From positions 1,424 to 65,423 of the forward strand of contig NZ_LMHZ01000018.1 of assembly GCF_001428545.1 (NCBI RefSeq): a stretch of DNA of 64,000 nucleotides. Direction: 5' to 3'. A program made the position numbers and the translations under genes. Positions 60,531-64,000 of the stretch are shown piece by piece. The notes below the pieces were generated by a model. That model was not told the origin of the DNA. It saw only the letters and a list, made by a program, of their open reading frames with translations, and did not search any database. Origin of the DNA: Noviherbaspirillum sp. Root189 (GTDB lineage Bacteria > Pseudomonadota > Gammaproteobacteria > Burkholderiales > Burkholderiaceae_D). Every line of letters begins with the position of its first letter. Position 1 is the first letter of the stretch.

Positions 60531-61787
60531 ATGAAACATTTGTCCTCGAAGTCCGACGACCCGGAGGGATTGCGCACGGTCCTGCACCACGAATGGCTCC
60601 GTACTGGCTACGCCGTCCTTGCCTTCTTTCTCCTGCTATGTAGCTACACCATGCTGCGTCCGGTGCGCGATGATATGGCCGTACGCTTCGGCGCCGACCG
60701 CCTGCATTGGCTTTTCACCGGAACCTTTCTGTGCACGCTCGCGGTGATACCCTTGTTTGGCGCCGTTGTCCATCATGCGCGCCGTAACGCCATACTGCCA
60801 GTATGTTACGGGTTCCTTGTCCTGAACCTGCTTGGGTTCTGCGCGGCGTTCAGAGCCGAAGGCAATGCATGGACGGCCGCGGCTTTTTTCATTTGGCTCA
60901 GTGTCTTTAATCTTTTTGTCGTTTCCCTTTTCTGGAGCAACGTAAGCGATGCGTTTAATGCGCAGGAAGCGCAGCGTCGCTATGGCATGATCGCCGCCGG
61001 CGGCACAGTGGGAGCGATGGCCGGGCCGGCAATAACCGCGCTTGTTGCCCGCTACGTGAGTACATCCACTTTGCTGGCGACTTCTGCCGGGTTGATCTTT
61101 CTGGCGACGATATGCATGATGGCGTTACGAAACGCATCCCCGGGAGATAACGGGACAAGCTTGCGGCCAGTGGGCGGGTCCATCGTCGCAGGCGTGCCGC
61201 TGACGCTGAAATTGCCGGAGTTGCGCGGAATTGCGCTGCTCGTCATTTGCCTGACTACGGTCTCAACCGTCCTCTATGTTGAAATTATTAGTCTGGCCGG
61301 CCAACACTACGCCAGTTCCGGTGAGCGCAAGACCTTCTTCGCCTCGGTGGACCTTGCAGTCAATCTCCTTGCCTTTGGCCTGCAGCTCGCGGGAACCCGC
61401 TTTGTCGTCAGGCATGCAGGACTTGCCCTGGCCCTAAGTATTGCGCCAGTCCTGATGCTGGCTGGACTTGTTGTGTTGGGTATCCGGCCGACCCTGATCG
61501 GATTTGCGGCAATACAAATACTGCACAGGGCAAGTGAATACGCGTTTGGAAAACCTGGGCGCGAAATGATTTACACGACTATCGGACCCGAAGGCCGCTT
61601 CAAGGCCAAGAATTTTATCGATACCACCGTCTACCGGGCAAATGACGCGGCCAGTGCATGGCTAATCAATCTTGTTCGCGGTGCCGGATGGAGCGCAGTG
61701 CTGCTGGTTGGGCTCCCCGCCGTGCTGGTATGGCTTGTCGCCGCGTTCCGTACCGGCATACGCTTCGACCGCCGAACTGACAAATAG
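60531..61787 (+). CDS. MFS-like transporter, related to NTP/NDP exchange (TLC-like) proteins
   Basis: A 418-aa inner-membrane protein with about twelve helices. The N-terminal LLLCSYTMLRPVRDDMAVRF, with FVVSLFWSNVSDAFNAQEAQ, RRYGMIAAGGTVGAMAGPA and FGKPGREMIYTTIGPEGRFK in the second half, matches a bacterial branch distantly related to ATP/ADP translocases, usually annotated as MFS. Nucleotide exchange is not established for this branch. The ATG at 60531 is a good fit to the N-terminus. Single gene. Confidence 0.85.
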   Translation: MKHLSSKSDDPEGLRTVLHHEWLRTGYAVLAFFLLLCSYTMLRPVRDDMAVRFGADRLHWLFTGTFLCTLAVIPLFGAVVHHARRNAILPVCYGFLVLNLLGFCAAFRAEGNAWTAAAFFIWLSVFNLFVVSLFWSNVSDAFNAQEAQRRYGMIAAGGTVGAMAGPAITALVARYVSTSTLLATSAGLIFLATICMMALRNASPGDNGTSLRPVGGSIVAGVPLTLKLPELRGIALLVICLTTVSTVLYVEIISLAGQHYASSGERKTFFASVDLAVNLLAFGLQLAGTRFVVRHAGLALALSIAPVLMLAGLVVLGIRPTLIGFAAIQILHRASEYAFGKPGREMIYTTIGPEGRFKAKNFIDTTVYRANDAASAWLINLVRGAGWSAVLLVGLPAVLVWLVAAFRTGIRFDRRTDK

Positions 61788-61915
61788 ATAACTCTGAGAT
61801 AACGCTGGACTGGGGACACCGGTTGATTCTGCTAAAACACGTCAAGTGTTGACGGGTATCAATCACGACTGGGGTCAAGCGACTATATTTCCCGCTGGAA
61901 ATCAGGAGTTGCCCA

Positions 61916-62269
61916 GTGTCCTTTATCGCTTTCGAACGCCGCAGTCATACCAGAAAACCCGCCCTTTTTAGCGCAAGGCTATTGCTCGACCACACCTCGT
62001 CGCCCTACATGACCATTGATTTGTCCATGGGAGGCATAGCCATCCTTGGCGCACAAGCGCTCCCTGTGCTGAAAAACCATGCCCTAGCAGTCGACGTGCC
62101 ACATAGCCGGCGCCGGATTAATGCCTGGGGTACGGTCGTGTACAGTGTACCGACAGACCGGGGTCTGTTCCGCAGCGGCATACGGTTTATCGACATGGAT
62201 ACCTATAGCGAAGCTTGTATCGCCGAATTTCTTAGCATGCCCGAACCGGTGCTCGCACAGCACCGCTGA
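61916..62269 (+). CDS. Single-domain PilZ protein (c-di-GMP receptor)
   Basis: A 117-aa protein with a GTG start preceded by CAGGAG. The c-di-GMP motifs are present: RRSHTR at about 8-13 (an RxxxR-type pair) and DLSMGG at about 35-40, then RRINAWGTVVYSV and RSGIRFIDMDTYSEA. It is a paralogue of the PilZ protein at 43271. It may act as a receptor for c-di-GMP made or degraded by the GGDEF-EAL protein at 21579 (inference). Confidence 0.85.
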   Translation: MSFIAFERRSHTRKPALFSARLLLDHTSSPYMTIDLSMGGIAILGAQALPVLKNHALAVDVPHSRRRINAWGTVVYSVPTDRGLFRSGIRFIDMDTYSEACIAEFLSMPEPVLAQHR

Positions 62270-62845
62270 TCAGGCAGCGTCGCGGTCGAGGCCGAGGGGT
62301 AATTCCAGCAAGACGCCGTCGTCACCTGCCTCCACCGTTTTACCGACCTTCGACCATGCTTTTCGACGAAGCGCAGCAGTAAACAGCATGGCATTTTCCG
62401 CCGCTTTCAGTCGCCCGAGGTCAAATCTTTGCAGCTGCTGCACCACGATCTGGTTAATCGCCATGGTGGCCTGCATCATCAGCAGGTCCGCGCTCGATCC
62501 GACGGCATCCACTTGCGGCGGCGGGATGAATGGCACAGTGCTGTCATCGTCGCCCCTCGTGAGGCACTGATAAATATCCGCGAGTGAAATCGAATGAGGC
62601 GGATGCGGGCATATCCATGTATCGGAACGGGAAGGATGCGGCTGGAGCAGACCGCCGGCACTCAGGATCCGCAACAGCTTACGTAGATGGCGCGACGATA
62701 ATTCCATCGATTCCGACATTTGCTGCGCGCTGGGCGGGCGTGAAACGTTGCAAATCAGATGGGTCATCACGGCAAGCGCAGTCGATAGCTGCAAATGCAG
62801 ACTTGAATTTCCAAGCAAGTACTCATTACTCTTAGGTTGGGACAT
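62270..62845 (-). CDS. Rrf2-family transcriptional regulator
   Basis: A 191-aa regulator. The winged helix-turn-helix is at about 20-85 (STALAVMTHLICNVSRPPSA, QQMSESMELSSRHLRKLLRI, LSAGGLLQPHPSRSDTWICP). The dimerisation helix and tail follow. The Fe-S-ligating cysteines of IscR are absent, so it is not an iron-sulfur sensor of that type. It is divergent from the GbsR/MarR-like gene; a 14-bp perfect inverted repeat lies in the shared upstream region at 62908-62941. Confidence 0.78.
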   Translation of the reverse strand: MSQPKSNEYLLGNSSLHLQLSTALAVMTHLICNVSRPPSAQQMSESMELSSRHLRKLLRILSAGGLLQPHPSRSDTWICPHPPHSISLADIYQCLTRGDDDSTVPFIPPPQVDAVGSSADLLMMQATMAINQIVVQQLQRFDLGRLKAAENAMLFTAALRRKAWSKVGKTVEAGDDGVLLELPLGLDRDAA

Positions 62846-62907
62846 GTTGATCTCGTTAGCGGAAAGACAATGCCGCAGCGTAGGCGAACGCAGTGCAGCA
62901 AATCCAA

Positions 62908-62941
62908 TGCCTTATCCGCATGAAACTATGCGGATAAGGCA
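62908..62941. promoter_or_regulatory. Perfect 14-bp inverted repeat in the Rrf2/GbsR divergent region
   Basis: TGCCTTATCCGCAT (62908-62921), a 6-nt loop, then the exact complement (62928-62941). It lies 62 nt upstream of the Rrf2-like gene start and could be an operator for it, or an RNA hairpin. There is no T-tract. Confidence 0.5.
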
Positions 62942-63035
62942 TAAGTAGCGATTATTCGTACGGATTCGGACGGGTATGGCAAAGCGCTTTGGGCACTTTG
63001 GCGTAAAAACATTGACGACGGACGCTATATCGCCT

Positions 63036-63061
63036 TTAATTTCTGTAATGACAGAAATTAA
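63036..63061. promoter_or_regulatory. Palindromic operator candidate before the GbsR/MarR-like gene
   Basis: TTAATTTCTGT and its exact complement, 11-bp arms with a 4-nt spacer. The core TTTCTGTnnnnACAGAAA is a symmetric AT-rich site such as MarR/GbsR-type proteins bind. It ends 20 nt before the preferred start at 63082, so autoregulation is likely. Confidence 0.6.
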
Positions 63062-63081
63062 TGAAAAGAGAGAATATCCTT

Positions 63082-63624
63082 ATGCACCTAAGCCCGACCA
63101 TGCAAAAGTACATCCTTCATTGGGGCGAAATGGGTACCCGATGGGGTGTCAACCGCACTGTCGCCCAGATCCATGCTTTACTTTTCCTTGCCAACCAGCC
63201 TTTGCCGGCTGAAGACATTGCGGAAACCCTTGGCGTGGCCCGATCGAATGTCAGCACCAGCCTCAAGGAATTACAGAGCTGGGGTCTGGTACGCATTAGC
63301 CACCTTGCCGGAGACCGGCGCGATCACTTTGTGGCGCTCCAGGACGTTTGGGAAATCTTCCGGGTCATCATGGAAGAACGTAAGCGCCGCGAAATTGACC
63401 CTACGCTGACCGTCCTGCGTGATTGCGCGATGAATGCCAACAACGATGTCGACCTGGAAGCAGCCACGCGCGCAAAGATGGAACAGGTACTCGCTTTCAT
63501 GGAAATGCTCTCGGCTACTTACGAAGACTACAAACGACTGCCCCCTGCAACACTCAAGCGCTTGCTGAAAATGGGCGGAACAGTGGCCAGATTTCTTGGT
63601 ACGGACGACAAGGACGGAAATTAA
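63082..63624 (+). CDS. GbsR/MarR-like transcriptional regulator
   Basis: A 180-aa regulator. The N-terminus LSPTMQKYILHWGEMGTRWG followed by VNRTVAQIHALLFLANQPLP is typical of the GbsR-like family. The winged helix-turn-helix is at about 38-95 (AEDIAETLGVARSNVSTSLK, ELQSWGLVRISHLAGDRRDH), with a C-terminal helical dimer domain. The ATG at 63082 is chosen over 63061, which lies inside the palindrome at 63036-63061. An epimerase gene follows in the same direction, probably under its control. Confidence 0.85.
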   Translation: MHLSPTMQKYILHWGEMGTRWGVNRTVAQIHALLFLANQPLPAEDIAETLGVARSNVSTSLKELQSWGLVRISHLAGDRRDHFVALQDVWEIFRVIMEERKRREIDPTLTVLRDCAMNANNDVDLEAATRAKMEQVLAFMEMLSATYEDYKRLPPATLKRLLKMGGTVARFLGTDDKDGN

Positions 63625-63742
63625 TAAGATTCACATATTCAATCGCCCTTCTCCCTGGACAGGCAGGAAAGCTTGTAACCTGGCCCGATAGGGAAAGGGC
63701 GCATTCGATCACCTCAATCAGTTTGTCCCATGGGAGAAAGTT

Positions 63743-64000
63743 ATGCCAGCGATTCATTTCGGCGATCGTCCTGAAACAGTTCTGGTCACCGGTGCCACCG
63801 GATTTATCGGCCAGTTGCTGGTGCCTGCACTGCTCGCGGACGGTCACCACGTATTTATCCTGAGCCGCGATCCGAAAAAAGCGGCGTGGATGTTCAATAA
63901 CCAGGTGACTTGCATTGCCAGCATGGGCGAAGTGCCGGTTACGCAGGCCATCGATGTGATGATCAATCTGGCCGGTGCGCGTATCCTTGGCCGACGCTGG
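63743..64000 (+). CDS. NAD-dependent epimerase (TIGR01777/YfcH-like), truncated by the window end
   Basis: The first 86 codons only. The nucleotide-binding start VLVTGATGFIGQLLVPALLA (GxxGxxG) begins about residue 12; LSRDPKKAAWMF and DVMINLAGARILGRRW follow. These are typical of the YfcH/TIGR01777 group of SDR-like epimerases. GGGAGAAAG precedes the ATG. The rest of the gene lies outside the window. It follows the GbsR-like regulator by about 120 nt. Confidence 0.85.
   Translation, partial: MPAIHFGDRPETVLVTGATGFIGQLLVPALLADGHHVFILSRDPKKAAWMFNNQVTCIASMGEVPVTQAIDVMINLAGARILGRRW

Overview
The window looks like chromosomal DNA of a betaproteobacterium, most likely Burkholderiales of the Oxalobacteraceae type. 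This is inferred from protein content: two Bug/TctC-type extracytoplasmic receptors, a malate synthase G gene, hpd and fahA, several ABC uptake systems, single-domain PilZ proteins and small Burkholderiales-type hypotheticals. Base composition is moderately GC-rich with AT-richer intergenic gaps. I see no rRNA, tRNA, intact insertion sequence, prophage or CRISPR array.

Layout. 1-3.3 kb: small hypotheticals, a structured intergenic region, and the first of two long paralogous proteins of unknown function (the second is at 32.1-33.6 kb). 3.3-13.7 kb: a GntR/FCD regulator, then a forward cluster with a dipeptide-type ABC importer, an amidase, a ureidoglycolate-lyase-like protein, an N-carbamoyl-amino-acid-hydrolase-like M20 enzyme and an Asp/Glu/hydantoin racemase. 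This looks like uptake and breakdown of a ureide or hydantoin-like compound, but no cyclic amidase is present. 13.9-17.6 kb: a convergent reverse operon for a polar amino-acid ABC importer ending in a second GntR/FCD regulator. 17.7-18.9 kb: a decayed IS66-type fragment and a DUF6152/DUF6644-like pair. 19.4-25.1 kb: three translationally coupled signalling genes (HDOD-histidine kinase, receiver-PAS-GGDEF-EAL, Sel1 repeats).

25.4-32 kb: L-2-haloacid dehalogenase next to malate synthase G (both tie into C2/glyoxylate metabolism), an Lrp-type regulator, then 4-hydroxyphenylpyruvate dioxygenase and fumarylacetoacetase with a VOC-gene remnant between them; homogentisate dioxygenase and maleylacetoacetate isomerase are not in the window. 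34-38 kb: a membrane protein, a parallel beta-helix lipoprotein and an MFS transporter. 38.3-41.7 kb: a cyclase-family hydrolase with two orphan binding proteins (LivK-type and Bug-type). 41.7-44.8 kb: small exported or membrane proteins, BON and PilZ proteins, and a small UBA/TS-N-like protein. 44.9-48.5 kb: a GH1-RmlD fusion and a glycosyltransferase. 49.2-50.4 kb: a lipoprotein with three tandem repeats. 51-57.9 kb: a complete branched-chain-type ABC importer (livHMGF plus binding protein), a divergent Bug receptor and an IclR regulator. 58-64 kb: membrane, secreted, HTH and PilZ proteins, an Rrf2 regulator, a GbsR/MarR-like regulator and a truncated epimerase gene at the window end.

The most useful new observation is a shared palindrome. 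A perfect 9-3-9 inverted repeat (half-site TTGTTTCGC) upstream of the cyclase/orphan-receptor cluster recurs in slightly degenerate form twice in the livH/Bug divergent region beside the IclR gene. This suggests that the loci at 38-42 kb and 51-58 kb, about 14 kb apart, form one regulon. Other points of interest are the WTxxEW paralogue pair, the coupled c-di-GMP module, a 104-bp element with perfect 15-bp terminal inverted repeats, the GH1-RmlD fusion, and several small genes or gene remnants.
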